The notes: generated by a model from the letters alone, not told the origin. Counted from the first letter of the stretch, positions 18,006-26,823 are shown. The stretch: 51,704 nucleotides of DNA from a bacterium (GCA_004562765.1 SFRL01000027.1:1-51704), one strand, 5' to 3'. Numbers and translations: made by a program.

Positions 18006-18260
18006 ATGAGTAATAAGGAAATCGTAGTATCTGATGTAAGTCGCGAGCATGAGAACCCGATCGCTGAGTTGGTGCAGGTTGCCTGCCAGTTCGATAGCAA
18101 TATCGTTTTGGAGAATGATAACCGCAAGATCAACGCAAAGAGTATCATGGGCATCATGGCATTCAATCCGACCCGGGGGATGACAGTGAATATTGTGGCT
18201 GATGGGAGCGACGAGCAGGAAGCACTTGTAGCAATGGAAAAGTTTTTGGTTTGCAGCTAG
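18006..18260 (+). CDS. HPr-family phosphocarrier-like protein
   Basis: 84 residues, the full HPr length. The active-site His15 is present, but the flanking motif is HENP instead of HARP, so the conserved Arg17 is Asn. Ser46, the HPr-kinase site, is present in AKSIMGIM. HPr passes phosphate from enzyme I to sugar PTS permeases, and Ser46-P HPr or Crh serves CcpA in catabolite repression. The Arg17 change suggests a regulatory, Crh-like role or altered PTS transfer; this is inference. The ATG at 18006 follows GGAGTATG weakly. The DUF6465 gene starts 33 bp downstream, probably on the same transcript. No other PTS gene is nearby. Confidence 0.85.
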   Translation: MSNKEIVVSDVSREHENPIAELVQVACQFDSNIVLENDNRKINAKSIMGIMAFNPTRGMTVNIVADGSDEQEALVAMEKFLVCS

Positions 18261-18293
18261 AAACAGAGAATCAGTTGATAGGAGGACGCATCA

Positions 18294-18815
18294 ATGGCAA
18301 ACGTAAAAGGAGCTGCAGAGGCAGCAAAGAATGTGGCAGCCAAGAAGGCAGAAGAGACCAAGGCAGCAGTAAAGACTGCAGCAAAGGCAGTGGAGACAAA
18401 AGCTGAAGAAGTAAAGACAGAGGTTAAGGCAGAGGCAGCTAAGGCAGAGACCAAGGTAGCAGCTGCAGTGAAAGCAGAGGCAGAGAAGATCGCTCCTGCA
18501 AAGAAGGTGGAGGCTCCTGTAAAGGAAGCTAAGGAAGTAAAAGATGATAAGAAGAAACCTGGTCGCAAGCCCAGCACCAAGGCTAAGGCAGCAAAGCCGG
18601 CAAAGAAGGAAGTAAGCCATCCGGAGATCTTTATTCAGTATGGCCCCGGAGAGTCATCTGTAGGCGCAGTTGTAGAGCGTATCAGAAATGAGTATGTTGA
18701 GCAGGGTCACAGATTATCTTCCATCAAGAGCTTAAAGGTATACTTAAAGCCCGAAGACAGATCTGCATACTATGTGATCAATGATAAGGTTGCAGGCAGA
18801 GTAGATTTGTTCTAA
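18294..18815 (+). CDS. DUF6465-type protein with Ala/Lys-rich N-terminus
   Basis: The 173 residues fall into two parts. Residues ~1-110 are an Ala/Lys/Glu-rich, helical, low-complexity tail with a PGRKPSTKAKAAKPAKK segment resembling AT-hook or histone H1-like tails. Residues ~112-173 form a compact domain (HPEIFIQYGPGESSVGAVVE, then SSIKSLKVYLKPEDRSAYYV, ending in GRVDLF), which matches my memory of the Lachnospiraceae DUF6465 domain. A strong GGAGG ribosome site precedes ATG 18294. Probably an abundant nucleoid-associated or structural protein, by inference. It is closed by a strong terminator. Confidence 0.8.
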   Translation: MANVKGAAEAAKNVAAKKAEETKAAVKTAAKAVETKAEEVKTEVKAEAAKAETKVAAAVKAEAEKIAPAKKVEAPVKEAKEVKDDKKKPGRKPSTKAKAAKPAKKEVSHPEIFIQYGPGESSVGAVVERIRNEYVEQGHRLSSIKSLKVYLKPEDRSAYYVINDKVAGRVDLF

Positions 18816-18833
18816 TATGACAGAATGATCAAG

Positions 18834-18863
18834 TTCCGGTCCGATAGGACCGGAATTTTTTTT
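18834..18863 (+). terminator. Strong intrinsic terminator after DUF6465 gene
   Basis: A perfect 9-bp GC-rich stem (18834-18842 with 18847-18855, GATA loop) followed by eight T's. Confidence 0.95.
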
Positions 18864-18953
18864 GTGGACGCTGCATAAGGACTGTGTTAAAATATACATA
18901 AGTGATGAGTACATTACCCAAAGGTATAAAAATGATCAGCAGGGGGTAAAAAA

Positions 18954-20657
18954 ATGAAACAGAAGAAAAAAGTAAAGCTTGTACAGTCAATGATGTTTAA
19001 ACTGGTAGGTCTTTTTGCGTCGGGCATTCTTTTGGCTGCGATCCTTCTGATGGTGATCTCGGTTGAGCAGAGTCAGCAGGCGACACGGTCACTGGTTCAA
19101 AACTATATGCTCTCTACCGCGGAATCCAACGGTTACATTATACAGACTGTGATAGCGACGCAGGGCGAAGAGGTTCTCGGTAACGCTGAAGCACTCGGGC
19201 AGATCCTTTCGGATGTAAAGATCGAAGGAATGGACAGCAGTTATGCATACCTTGTATCTGCAGACGGAACGATGCTCTATCATCCGACAGCGGAAAAGAT
19301 CGGATCTCCGGTGGAAAATGAGGTTGTAACAAAACTGGTTGCCGATCTGAAACAGGGAAAGATCGCAGAACCTGACTGCGTAGAATATGAATTTAAAGGT
19401 GTGATGAAATACGCCTCTTACTATATCAACTCACAGGGAACCTACATATTGGTTGTAACTGCGGATGAGACCGATGCATTCCAGTCTGTCACTCATACCA
19501 GAAACGTAATGTTCGGCGTGCTCATCGCGATCGTGCTTTTGTTTGGAGTTGTTGTCAGTCTGGTCATCAGACATCTCGTCAAGCCGCTTCATGTGCTTAC
19601 AGGAGTTGTTGACAGGGTAGCAGATCTGGATCTCACGGAAAGTGAAGATGAGAAAGTACTGGCAAAGCGTAAGGATGAGATCGGACTGATCGCAAAGGCG
19701 GTCGGAAACCTGCACAGCGAGCTGCGGGAGATCATCGGTGTGATCCAGGACCAGAGCACGAAGCTCACGGAGAGCAATACACAGTTTGCACAGGGATTTT
19801 CTGAGATCGTTCAGACGGTGGACAATGTCAACGTTGCAGTAGAGGAGATCGCGACGGGAAGTACCTCTCAGGCACAGGAGACATCCACGGCGAGTGAACA
19901 TATCGTTGATATCGGCAATGCCATCGATTCCAACAGCAGCAGTGTGGAATCGCTGGAGAACTCCATTGAGAAGATGAATACACTGGCGACAGAGTCTGCG
20001 GATATGTTGAACGATCTTGTGCGCATTAACAGCTGGACCGCGGAAACGATCAATGTTGTAACCGAACAGACAGACCGCACGAACCAGTCTGCCGAAAAGA
20101 TCAATGAGGCAGTTGTCGCCATTCAGGATATCGCTTCACAGACAAACCTGCTGTCGTTGAATGCTTCTATTGAGGCGGCGCGGGCAGGAGAGAGCGGACG
20201 CGGTTTTGCAGTTGTGGCAGAGCAGATCCGTAAGCTGGCAGAGGATTCGGCAAGCAGTGCGGAGCAGATCGAGGCGATCGTTCAGGAACTCATTGCAAAT
20301 TCTGAGGACGGCGTAGCCAAAATGCATGATCTGAGTGAAGCATCCAAGGTTCAGGCGGAGAGACTGGAAAAAACCACCGTTTCCTTCGATGGACTGAAGC
20401 GGGAGATGGAGAGCGTATCGGTTGCTTCTAAGGAAATTTTTGATCAGACGAGCTCTATCAACAATCTGAAAAACGGTGTGAGCAGCGTGATCGAGCAGCT
20501 GGCGGCAATTGCCGAGGAAAATGCCGCTTCTACGCAGGAGACGAGTGCAAGTATGTACACCTTGACGGAAAACCTTGACAGATGTAAGGATGAGACCACT
20601 GTTCTTTCAGACTTGAGTGAACAGCTCAATGCGCAGACAAGTAAGTTTAAATTTTAA
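18954..20657 (+). CDS. Methyl-accepting chemotaxis protein
   Basis: A 567-residue transmembrane chemoreceptor. TM1 at ~14-36, an extracellular Cache-like sensor (~37-180, with SYAYLVSADGTMLYHPTAEKIG typical of a single Cache), TM2 ~183-205, HAMP ~206-262 (KPLHVLTGVVDRVADLDLT) and a long cytoplasmic coiled coil. The signalling tip is EAARAGESGRGFAVVAEQIR near residue 405, the CheA/CheW contact. The ligand is unknown; Cache domains often bind small organic molecules. A GGGGG-type ribosome site precedes ATG 18954. It is monocistronic between two terminators and fits a motile host carrying the flagellar genes at 36.6-47.4 kb. No clear sigma-28 promoter was found upstream. Confidence 0.96.
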   Translation: MKQKKKVKLVQSMMFKLVGLFASGILLAAILLMVISVEQSQQATRSLVQNYMLSTAESNGYIIQTVIATQGEEVLGNAEALGQILSDVKIEGMDSSYAYLVSADGTMLYHPTAEKIGSPVENEVVTKLVADLKQGKIAEPDCVEYEFKGVMKYASYYINSQGTYILVVTADETDAFQSVTHTRNVMFGVLIAIVLLFGVVVSLVIRHLVKPLHVLTGVVDRVADLDLTESEDEKVLAKRKDEIGLIAKAVGNLHSELREIIGVIQDQSTKLTESNTQFAQGFSEIVQTVDNVNVAVEEIATGSTSQAQETSTASEHIVDIGNAIDSNSSSVESLENSIEKMNTLATESADMLNDLVRINSWTAETINVVTEQTDRTNQSAEKINEAVVAIQDIASQTNLLSLNASIEAARAGESGRGFAVVAEQIRKLAEDSASSAEQIEAIVQELIANSEDGVAKMHDLSEASKVQAERLEKTTVSFDGLKREMESVSVASKEIFDQTSSINNLKNGVSSVIEQLAAIAEENAASTQETSASMYTLTENLDRCKDETTVLSDLSEQLNAQTSKFKF

Positions 20658-20689
20658 GTTTTCAGGGATAATACATATATAGAACGAGG

Positions 20690-20731
20690 GGGTCTTCTAT
20701 GGTGCTGCATCATAGAGGCCCTGCTTTTTTA
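20690..20731 (+). terminator. Terminator after the chemoreceptor gene
   Basis: The stem GGGTCTTCTATG/CATAGAGGCCC (20690-20701 with 20711-20721, one bulge and one G-U) is followed by a T-tract at 20725-20730. Confidence 0.8.
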
Positions 20732-20748
20732 GGAAAGGAGAAAACGAC

Positions 20749-21975
20749 ATGAAAACGGAAATTATGGTAAAAGAGGCGCAGGAACTGCGTGAAACGATCG
20801 TTGCGGACAGACGGTATCTGCACACACATCCGGGAACCGGATTTGATATTAATGAGACGGTGGAATACGTAAAAAAAGAGCTGGAAGCGCTTGGTTATGA
20901 GCCGAAGAAGTGCGGAAAAGCCGGACTTGTCGCTCTGGCAGGCGGAAAAAAGCCCGGAAAGGTATTTCTCCTTCGCGCAGACATGGATGCACTGCCGATC
21001 CGCGAGGAGGCAGATGTGGAGTTTGCTTCCGAAAACGGATGTATGCATGCGTGCGGGCATGACATGCATACGTCCATGCTGCTTGGCGCAGCTCGTCTGT
21101 TGAAGGCGCATGAGGATGAGATCGAGGGAACCGTCAAGCTGATGTTCCAGCCGGCAGAGGAGATCTTTGAGGGATCTCATGACATGATCGAAGCCGGGCT
21201 GTTGGAGGATCCGAAGGTGGACGCGGCACTGATGATCCATGTGATGGCGGGCATGCCGTTTCCGGCGGGAACGGTCATTGTATCCGCACCCGGAGTCAGT
21301 GCTCCGGCAGCAGACTATTTTGAGATCAAGGTACAGGGAAAGGGCTGTCATGGTTCCATGCCGAATACCGGGGTTGATCCGTTAAATGCAGCAGCGCATA
21401 TTCTGATCGCGCTACAGGAGATCCATGCCAGAGAGTTGGCAATGGGAGATCAGGCGGTCATGACGATCGGAACGCTGCACGCGGGAACTGCCGCAAATGC
21501 GATCCCCGATACGGCTACGATGGGTGGAAGTATCCGTACCTTTGATGAGGAGACACGTGCATTTTTGAAGCAGCGCCTGACAGAGGTCGCGGAGGGTATT
21601 GCAAAATCTTTCCGTGCAGAGGCAACGGTGACTTTTGGAAGCGGATGTCCGACACTGATCAACGATAAGGAATTATCCGAGTGTGCAGATAAATATGTGA
21701 AAGAGCTGCTGGATGAAGGAAAGGCATTTTCTGTCGCACAGCTGAATGCCATGGGCGGCGGCGGAAAGTCCTCCAAGGCAGCGGGCTCCGAGGATTTTGC
21801 TTACGTCAGCCAGGAGGTTCCTTCCATCATGCTGGCGCTGGCAGCAGGACAGCCCCAGAAGGGCTATCAGTATCCGCAGCATCATCCGATGGTAAAATTT
21901 GACGAGGATGCGCTTGCCACAGGTTGTGCCGTATACGCGTATACAGCCATGCGCTGGTTAGAGGAACACAAATAA
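20749..21975 (+). CDS. M20D-family amidohydrolase (N-acyl-amino acid / hippurate hydrolase type)
   Basis: A 408-residue cytosolic zinc/manganese hydrolase expected to cleave N-acyl amino acids. Motifs in order are HTHPGTGFDINET (N-terminal His), LLRADMDALPI, MHACGHDMHTSM (metal ligands, residues ~100-107), FQPAEE (catalytic and metal Glu), then the dimerisation domain, and GSEDFAYVS before the C-terminal His (YPQHHPM). The family covers IAA-amino acid, hippurate and N-acetyl-diaminopimelate deacylases, and sequence alone does not pick the substrate. The AAAGGAG site lies 9 nt before ATG 20749. The TRIC-type channel gene starts 25 bp downstream, so the pair and the EamA gene are likely one operon. 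Confidence 0.93.
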   Translation: MKTEIMVKEAQELRETIVADRRYLHTHPGTGFDINETVEYVKKELEALGYEPKKCGKAGLVALAGGKKPGKVFLLRADMDALPIREEADVEFASENGCMHACGHDMHTSMLLGAARLLKAHEDEIEGTVKLMFQPAEEIFEGSHDMIEAGLLEDPKVDAALMIHVMAGMPFPAGTVIVSAPGVSAPAADYFEIKVQGKGCHGSMPNTGVDPLNAAAHILIALQEIHARELAMGDQAVMTIGTLHAGTAANAIPDTATMGGSIRTFDEETRAFLKQRLTEVAEGIAKSFRAEATVTFGSGCPTLINDKELSECADKYVKELLDEGKAFSVAQLNAMGGGGKSSKAAGSEDFAYVSQEVPSIMLALAAGQPQKGYQYPQHHPMVKFDEDALATGCAVYAYTAMRWLEEHK

Positions 21976-22000
21976 GGCAGATGCGATAAAGGGGAAAACG

Positions 22001-22633
22001 ATGCTTATATTGGAACTTTTGGGAACGATCGCATTTTCCATTTCGGGAGCGATCGAGGCAATGAAAAAGAAAATGGATCTGCTCGGTGTGCTGGTGCTTG
22101 GTCTGGTGACTGCGGTGGGCGGAGGGATCATCCGCGACCTGATCATCGGAGAGCTGCCGCCGGCATCCTTCCGCAACCCGCGTAATGCGCTGATCGCGCT
22201 GGTGACGGCATTTGCGGCTTTTCTGGTGGGTGCATTTTTGTCCAGTCGGAAGAAGCCTGTTCACAGTATCCTTTGGAATCAGGCATTGCTCATTACAGAT
22301 GCATTTGGTTTGGGTGCGTTTACGGTGCTCGGAATACAGGGTGTTCAACAGCAGACGGACTATCACGGTACGGCGATCCTGCTCTTTGTCGGTGTGATCA
22401 CGGGTGTGGGAGGAGGTCTGCTCCGGGATATTTTTGCGGGAAATGTGCCTTACATTTTTCGAAAGCATGTGTATGCAACGGCATCCATTGCCGGAGCGGT
22501 TGCATATCTTGTGTTGCAGCGGCTCGGGTATCCCCGGGTGGCGGTTTTGGTGAGTTTGTTTCTTGTGGTACTGCTGCGTCTGCTTGCAGCGCATTATGAG
22601 TGGAATCTGCCTCGCGTGGAGCTGCCGGAGTGA
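22001..22633 (+). CDS. TRIC-type (UPF0126/YicG) membrane channel
   Basis: A 210-residue protein with seven predicted helices and the family's internal duplication: two glycine-rich kinks, AVGGGIIRDLI (~43-53) and GVGGGLLRDIF (~130-140). Prokaryotic TRIC proteins form trimeric potassium-permeable cation channels; older annotations call them UPF0126. It follows the amidohydrolase by 25 bp and ends 14 bp before the EamA start, which suggests co-transcription. A GGGG-type ribosome site precedes ATG 22001. Its physiological role here is unknown. Confidence 0.92.
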   Translation: MLILELLGTIAFSISGAIEAMKKKMDLLGVLVLGLVTAVGGGIIRDLIIGELPPASFRNPRNALIALVTAFAAFLVGAFLSSRKKPVHSILWNQALLITDAFGLGAFTVLGIQGVQQQTDYHGTAILLFVGVITGVGGGLLRDIFAGNVPYIFRKHVYATASIAGAVAYLVLQRLGYPRVAVLVSLFLVVLLRLLAAHYEWNLPRVELPE

Positions 22634-22647
22634 AAGGAATGTTACAT

Positions 22648-23583
22648 ATGACAAAACAGAAGCAATTCATGGAGAAAACAGTTGTGGTATGGCTGGGAGC
22701 AATGCTCTGCTGCGCGCTCTGGGGCAGTGCCTTTCCGTGTATCAAGATCGGATACCGCTTATTTGAGATACCCTCGGATGCTGTGGCAACGCAGATCCTG
22801 TTTGCAGGTCTGCGTTTTACTCTGGCAGGTGTGATCGCCCTTTTGATCGGGTCGGCGTTGAACCGGAAGTGGCTGATCCCGAAAAAGGGCTCCGGACCGA
22901 AGATCGTGAAGCTGTGTATGCTGCAGACAGTCGTGCAGTATCTGTTTTTCTACGTGGGACTGGCACATACGTCCGGCGTGCGCGCGTCGATCATTGAGGG
23001 CGTAAATGTCTTTATCGCGATTCTTGTGGCGAGCCTGGTTTTTCATCAGGAGGCGCTCACTGCGCGAAAGATCATCGGAAGTATCATCGGATTTGCTGGC
23101 GTGGTGCTGGTCAACCTGACCGGTGACGCCGGGGTGGGCGGGTTTCAGCTGCTGGGAGATGGGTGCATCGTATTATCCACAGTGGCATACGCATTTTCGT
23201 CCGTATATCTGAAACGCTATTCGAAGGAGGAAGATCCGGTGGTGTTGAGCGGCTGGCAATTTGTACAGGGCGGTCTGATCATGATCGTCTGTGGGCTGCT
23301 GTTCGGCGGACGACTGGAGACGGTGAGCCTGTCAGGCATTGCGATGCTGGTTTATCTTGCTGTCGTGTCCGCTGTGGCGTACTCTCTGTGGGGCATGCTG
23401 TTAAAATATAACCCGATCTCGCGAGTGGCGGTATTCGGCTTTATGAATCCGGTGTTCGGCGTGATCCTGTCGGCCATCTTTTTGCAGGAAGCAGGCAGTC
23501 TCGGCGTGATGTGCATCATTTCGCTGGTGCTTGTGTGCGGCGGTATCTATATTGTGAACCGCGGAGATGAGAAAGCTGCCTGA
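22648..23583 (+). CDS. EamA-family (DMT superfamily) transporter
   Basis: An integral membrane protein of 311 residues with ten predicted helices in two EamA halves (first half with WGSAFPCIKIGY, second from ~160 with VAYAFSSVYLKRYS). The ATG at 22648 was chosen because AAAGGA lies 9 nt upstream and overlaps the preceding stop; in-frame codons further upstream overlap the TRIC gene. Family members export amino acids or metabolites. Following an N-acyl-amino acid hydrolase, an amino acid exporter is plausible but unproven. Confidence 0.92.
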   Translation: MTKQKQFMEKTVVVWLGAMLCCALWGSAFPCIKIGYRLFEIPSDAVATQILFAGLRFTLAGVIALLIGSALNRKWLIPKKGSGPKIVKLCMLQTVVQYLFFYVGLAHTSGVRASIIEGVNVFIAILVASLVFHQEALTARKIIGSIIGFAGVVLVNLTGDAGVGGFQLLGDGCIVLSTVAYAFSSVYLKRYSKEEDPVVLSGWQFVQGGLIMIVCGLLFGGRLETVSLSGIAMLVYLAVVSAVAYSLWGMLLKYNPISRVAVFGFMNPVFGVILSAIFLQEAGSLGVMCIISLVLVCGGIYIVNRGDEKAA

Positions 23584-23650
23584 GGGTGTGGGCAGAATGG
23601 AAATTCATGCAGGAGATTTAAAGTTTATAGATTTTTAATAATTCATAGGG

Positions 23651-23679
23651 TTGCAAAAATTGGGTATTGGGCGTAAAAT
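23651..23679 (+). promoter_or_regulatory. Candidate promoter upstream of the MarR gene
   Basis: TTGCAA (23651-23656), a 17-bp spacer and TAAAAT (23674-23679). A terminator-like hairpin begins only ~19 nt after the -10, so this promoter may be attenuated or may not feed the MarR gene. Confidence 0.4.
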
Positions 23680-23696
23680 AATTTCATTATCGTTTG

Positions 23697-23730
23697 AAAA
23701 TATATGCTTCGCAGGAGGCATATATTTTTT
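23697..23730 (+). terminator. Terminator-like hairpin between EamA and MarR genes
   Basis: A perfect 10-bp inverted repeat (23698-23707 with 23718-23727) runs into a T6 tract. It most likely ends the amidohydrolase-TRIC-EamA transcript. Confidence 0.7.
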
Positions 23731-23848
23731 ACACTGCGATTAGCACTCGAAAAGAAAGAGCGCTAGCAGAGAATGCAAATGAAGATATGGTGCACAATAG
23801 CAAGTGGACATGATAAGAAGATATTTTCGGAAAGAGAGGGCTGGTTAT

Positions 23849-24358
23849 ATGGAAGAACAAAACAAGTCACTGGAAAGAAAGGATTTGGAGCGACTGTCAC
23901 ATGAACTCACCTATCGGCGTTATATGATGGACCGCGGAAAGGTGCGCAGCCTGTTTAAAAATATTCGGATCCCGGAATATATCGCTTTGTACAGCATCGC
24001 ACAGGATAGCGAAAATTCTTCCATTTATGGAGAGCGGACTTATTTGCAGGAGCTGTCGGAGAAAATGCAGCTGTCTATGCGTCAGACTTCAAAGATGGTA
24101 GGTGATCTCAGAGATCGCGGTCTTGTGACCTGGTCCCATGACGGAAACGGAAAGGATGGCACCTATGTGACGATCACGGAAAGCGGAAAACAGCTGTTGG
24201 AGAATCAGGAGACGATTGTTAAGGAGTTTTATGGACGCGTGATCGACAGCTTTGGAAAGGAAAACCTGATCCATCTGCTCCATCAGATGAAGGAGCTGGA
24301 GACGGTGATGACCCGGGAGATCGAGCAGATGGAAGAAAACGGTGAACTGGAAGACTAA
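23849..24358 (+). CDS. MarR-family transcriptional regulator
   Basis: A 169-residue winged-helix protein. The core runs from EYIALYSIAQDSENSS through TYLQELSEKMQLSMRQTSKMV (recognition helix) to the wing GLVTWSHDGNGKDGTYVTIT and the dimer helix LLENQETIVKEFYGRV. The start ATG 23849 has GAGAGG 9 nt upstream; further upstream in-frame starts have no such site. It lies 66 bp before citrate synthase on the same strand, which could be its target or operon partner (inference). The effector is unknown. Confidence 0.9.
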   Translation: MEEQNKSLERKDLERLSHELTYRRYMMDRGKVRSLFKNIRIPEYIALYSIAQDSENSSIYGERTYLQELSEKMQLSMRQTSKMVGDLRDRGLVTWSHDGNGKDGTYVTITESGKQLLENQETIVKEFYGRVIDSFGKENLIHLLHQMKELETVMTREIEQMEENGELED

Positions 24359-24424
24359 CGGTCAACAGAGTTTCAGCTGAAATCGCAGGTGTTTTGGACA
24401 GATTTGAATAGGAGGAATTTGTGG

Positions 24425-25753
24425 ATGACAAGATCAATGGAAGAATATGTAAGCAGACAAGAAGGTATGTGCAGAAAAAACGACGCGATCGACAAGCGGT
24501 TGTACGATGAATATGGTGTAAACTGCGGACTGAGAGATGAAAACGGAAACGGCGTTCTGACCGGACTGACCAATATATCCAAAATCGTTTCCTCAAAGAT
24601 CGTGGATGGCAAAAAGGTCTCCTGTGACGGTGAACTGTGGTATCGCGGTTATCGTGTAGAGCACTTGATCAACGATCTCGGACCGCAGGAAATGGGATTT
24701 GAAAAGATTGCGTATCTGCTGCTTATGGGACAGCTGCCGACGCGGTCGCAAGAAGCGGAGTTTCGCACGCTCATGGGAGAGGTGCGCACCCTTCCCACGA
24801 ACTTTACAAGGGATGTCATCATGAAGGCACCGTCAGAGGACATCATGAATTCCATGACACGAAGCATCCTGACGCTTGCGTCCTACGATCCCACAGCGAA
24901 GGATACGAGCGTTGCGAACTCACTCAGACAGTGCATTCAGTTGATCAGTGAATTCCCCCTGCTGGCAGTATATGGATACAACGCGTACAATCATTATGAG
25001 AAGGACCAGAGCATGTTCATCCACCACCCGGATCCGAACCTCTCGACAGCGGAAAATCTGCTCATGCTGTTGCGTCCGGATAAGCAGTACTCGCCTGTGG
25101 AGGCAAAGGTACTTGATACGGCTCTGATCCTGCATATGGAGCACGGCGGCGGAAACAATTCGACCTTTACGACGAGAGTGGTAACTTCCTCTGGTTCAGA
25201 TACCTATTCGACGATGGCAGCAGCCATGTCTTCCCTAAAGGGGCCCAAGCACGGTGGCGCGAACATCAAGGTCATGGAGATGATGAGCAATATCCGCGAG
25301 CACGTCAGTGACTATGGAGATAAGGATGAGGTGCGTGCTTATCTGGAAAAGATCGTAAATAAAGAGGCGTTTGACAAAAAAGGTCTGGTTTACGGAATGG
25401 GACATGCGGTCTATTCGCTGTCAGATCCGCGTGAACGCGTGTTTAAGTCCTATGTGGAAGAGCTGGCAAAGGAGAAAGGCAGGGAGCAGGATCTGCTTCT
25501 GTATGAAAATATAGAGGAGATCGCCCCGAAGGTCATTGCGGAGAAACGAAAGATCTTTAAGGGTGTAAGCCCCAATGTGGATTTTTACAGTGGATTTGTA
25601 TATGATATGCTCGGAATCCCGCAGGAGCTTTACACGGCAATTTTTGCGATTGCGCGAATTGTTGGCTGGAGTGCACACCGGATCGAGGAGCTGATCTGTA
25701 TGGACAAGATCATTCGTCCGGCGTATATGAGCGTGATGGAAGTGCGGGAGTAA
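24425..25753 (+). CDS. gltA: Citrate synthase
   Basis: Condenses acetyl-CoA and oxaloacetate to citrate, probably feeding 2-oxoglutarate for the glutamate dehydrogenase at 9.6 kb. The start ATG 24425 has AGGAGG 9 nt upstream, giving 442 residues. Catalytic signatures are HMEHGGGNNSTFTTR (first active-site His), GMGHAVYSLSDPRE (second His) and PNVDFYSGF (Asp). The Si-type fold is expected; a 2-methylcitrate activity cannot be excluded from sequence. It follows a MarR gene and precedes a Dabb gene that has its own promoter. Confidence 0.95.
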   Translation: MTRSMEEYVSRQEGMCRKNDAIDKRLYDEYGVNCGLRDENGNGVLTGLTNISKIVSSKIVDGKKVSCDGELWYRGYRVEHLINDLGPQEMGFEKIAYLLLMGQLPTRSQEAEFRTLMGEVRTLPTNFTRDVIMKAPSEDIMNSMTRSILTLASYDPTAKDTSVANSLRQCIQLISEFPLLAVYGYNAYNHYEKDQSMFIHHPDPNLSTAENLLMLLRPDKQYSPVEAKVLDTALILHMEHGGGNNSTFTTRVVTSSGSDTYSTMAAAMSSLKGPKHGGANIKVMEMMSNIREHVSDYGDKDEVRAYLEKIVNKEAFDKKGLVYGMGHAVYSLSDPRERVFKSYVEELAKEKGREQDLLLYENIEEIAPKVIAEKRKIFKGVSPNVDFYSGFVYDMLGIPQELYTAIFAIARIVGWSAHRIEELICMDKIIRPAYMSVMEVRE

Positions 25754-25766
25754 GCGATCCAAGTAG

Positions 25767-25795
25767 TTGTAATTCTGTATGAAAGAGTGTAAAAT
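25767..25795 (+). promoter_or_regulatory. Promoter of the Dabb/HAD pair
   Basis: TTGTAA (25767-25772), a 17-bp spacer and TAAAAT (25790-25795), 37 bp upstream of the Dabb start. Confidence 0.6.
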
Positions 25796-25832
25796 AAATA
25801 ATTATTTTGAAAAAACGCAGAGGAAAACGACA

Positions 25833-26135
25833 ATGGTAAAACATGTGATCTTATGGAATTTGAAGGATGAATATAGCGCAGAGGAAAAGGAGCGCATCAA
25901 AGCCGGCATCAAGGAAGGACTGGAATCACTGGCAGGTAAGATCCCGGGACTTTTGGAGATCCATGTGAACACAAACGGTCTTTCCAGTTCCACGGCAGAT
26001 CTGATGCTGGATTCTACATTTGAGAGTGCTGAAGCGTTAAAGGCTTATTCCACACATCCGGAGCATGTAGCTGTGGCTGACGGAAAGGTGCGTCCTTACA
26101 CGGCAACACGCGCATGTCTGGATTATGAGATCTGA
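25833..26135 (+). CDS. Dabb (stress-responsive alpha/beta barrel) domain protein
   Basis: 100 residues from ATG 25833, chosen for the AGAGGA site and the family-typical opening MVKHVILWNLK. One ferredoxin-like Dabb domain: a strand, the helix EEKERIKAGIKEGLESLAG, strand PGLLEIHVNTNG, and ending AYSTHPEHVAVADGKVRP with the conserved HPEH. These proteins form dimeric barrels; the function is generally unknown. The end overlaps the HAD gene start by 11 bp if ATG 26125 is used. Confidence 0.9.
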   Translation: MVKHVILWNLKDEYSAEEKERIKAGIKEGLESLAGKIPGLLEIHVNTNGLSSSTADLMLDSTFESAEALKAYSTHPEHVAVADGKVRPYTATRACLDYEI

Positions 26136-26823
26136 TGATATGAGGGATCGTTTGAAGTATCAATGTCTGGTTTTGGATCATGATGATACAGTGGTAAACA
26201 GTACCGTGTCTGTGAATTTTCCGGCATTTCTGGATACGCTGCGCATTCTTCGTCCGGAGGCGGCAGCCGGTTTGACGGCAGATGATTATTTCCGGTATAA
26301 TTTTGACCCTGGATTTACGAGTTATTGTTATGATATCCTCCATTTTACGGAGGAGGAAATGCAATTTCAGACGGATCACTGGATCGATCAGGTGCGCAAC
26401 CATGCACCGGAGCCGTTTGACGGTATGCGGGAACTGCTGTGGCGTTTTCATGATGCAGGGGGATATATTTGCGTAGCGTCGCATTCCATGAGGGAAAACA
26501 TTGTGCGCGATTACCGCGTGAACGATTTTCCGGAACCGGAGCTCATTTTTGGCTGGGATTTGGCTCCGGAAATGCGGAAACCTGCACCTTATGCATTGGA
26601 GCAGATCATGGACAAGCTGCATCTGCAGCCGCAGGAATTGGTGATGGTTGATGACTTAAAGCCCGGAAAAGACATGGCGGATGCCGTGGGTGTAGATTTT
26701 ATCGCGGCAGGGTGGGCGCATCAGATACCGGAGATCCAGACATTTATGAAACATGAATGTCAGACCTATTGCGCGAGCGTGAAGGAATTGGAGCGCTGTC
26801 TGTTTGCAGATTGTGTGCAATAG
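26125..26823 (+). CDS. HAD-family hydrolase
   Basis: A 232-residue phosphatase-like protein. Motif I is LDHDDTVVNS (nucleophile Asp, then Asp-Thr two positions on), motif II ASHSM, motif III KPAPYAL, motif IV MVDDLKPGKDMA. The helical cap sits between motifs I and II, as in phosphoglycolate phosphatase-like subfamily I enzymes. The start is either ATG 26125, overlapping the Dabb gene, or ATG 26140; neither has a strong ribosome site, so coupling to Dabb translation is likely. The substrate is unknown. Confidence 0.9.
   Translation: MRSDDMRDRLKYQCLVLDHDDTVVNSTVSVNFPAFLDTLRILRPEAAAGLTADDYFRYNFDPGFTSYCYDILHFTEEEMQFQTDHWIDQVRNHAPEPFDGMRELLWRFHDAGGYICVASHSMRENIVRDYRVNDFPEPELIFGWDLAPEMRKPAPYALEQIMDKLHLQPQELVMVDDLKPGKDMADAVGVDFIAAGWAHQIPEIQTFMKHECQTYCASVKELERCLFADCVQ

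Noticed and set aside
21827..22654. 275-codon minus-strand frame opposite the amidohydrolase end and TRIC gene
   Set aside because: His/Gln/Arg-rich composition typical of an antisense frame; crosses two well-supported genes.
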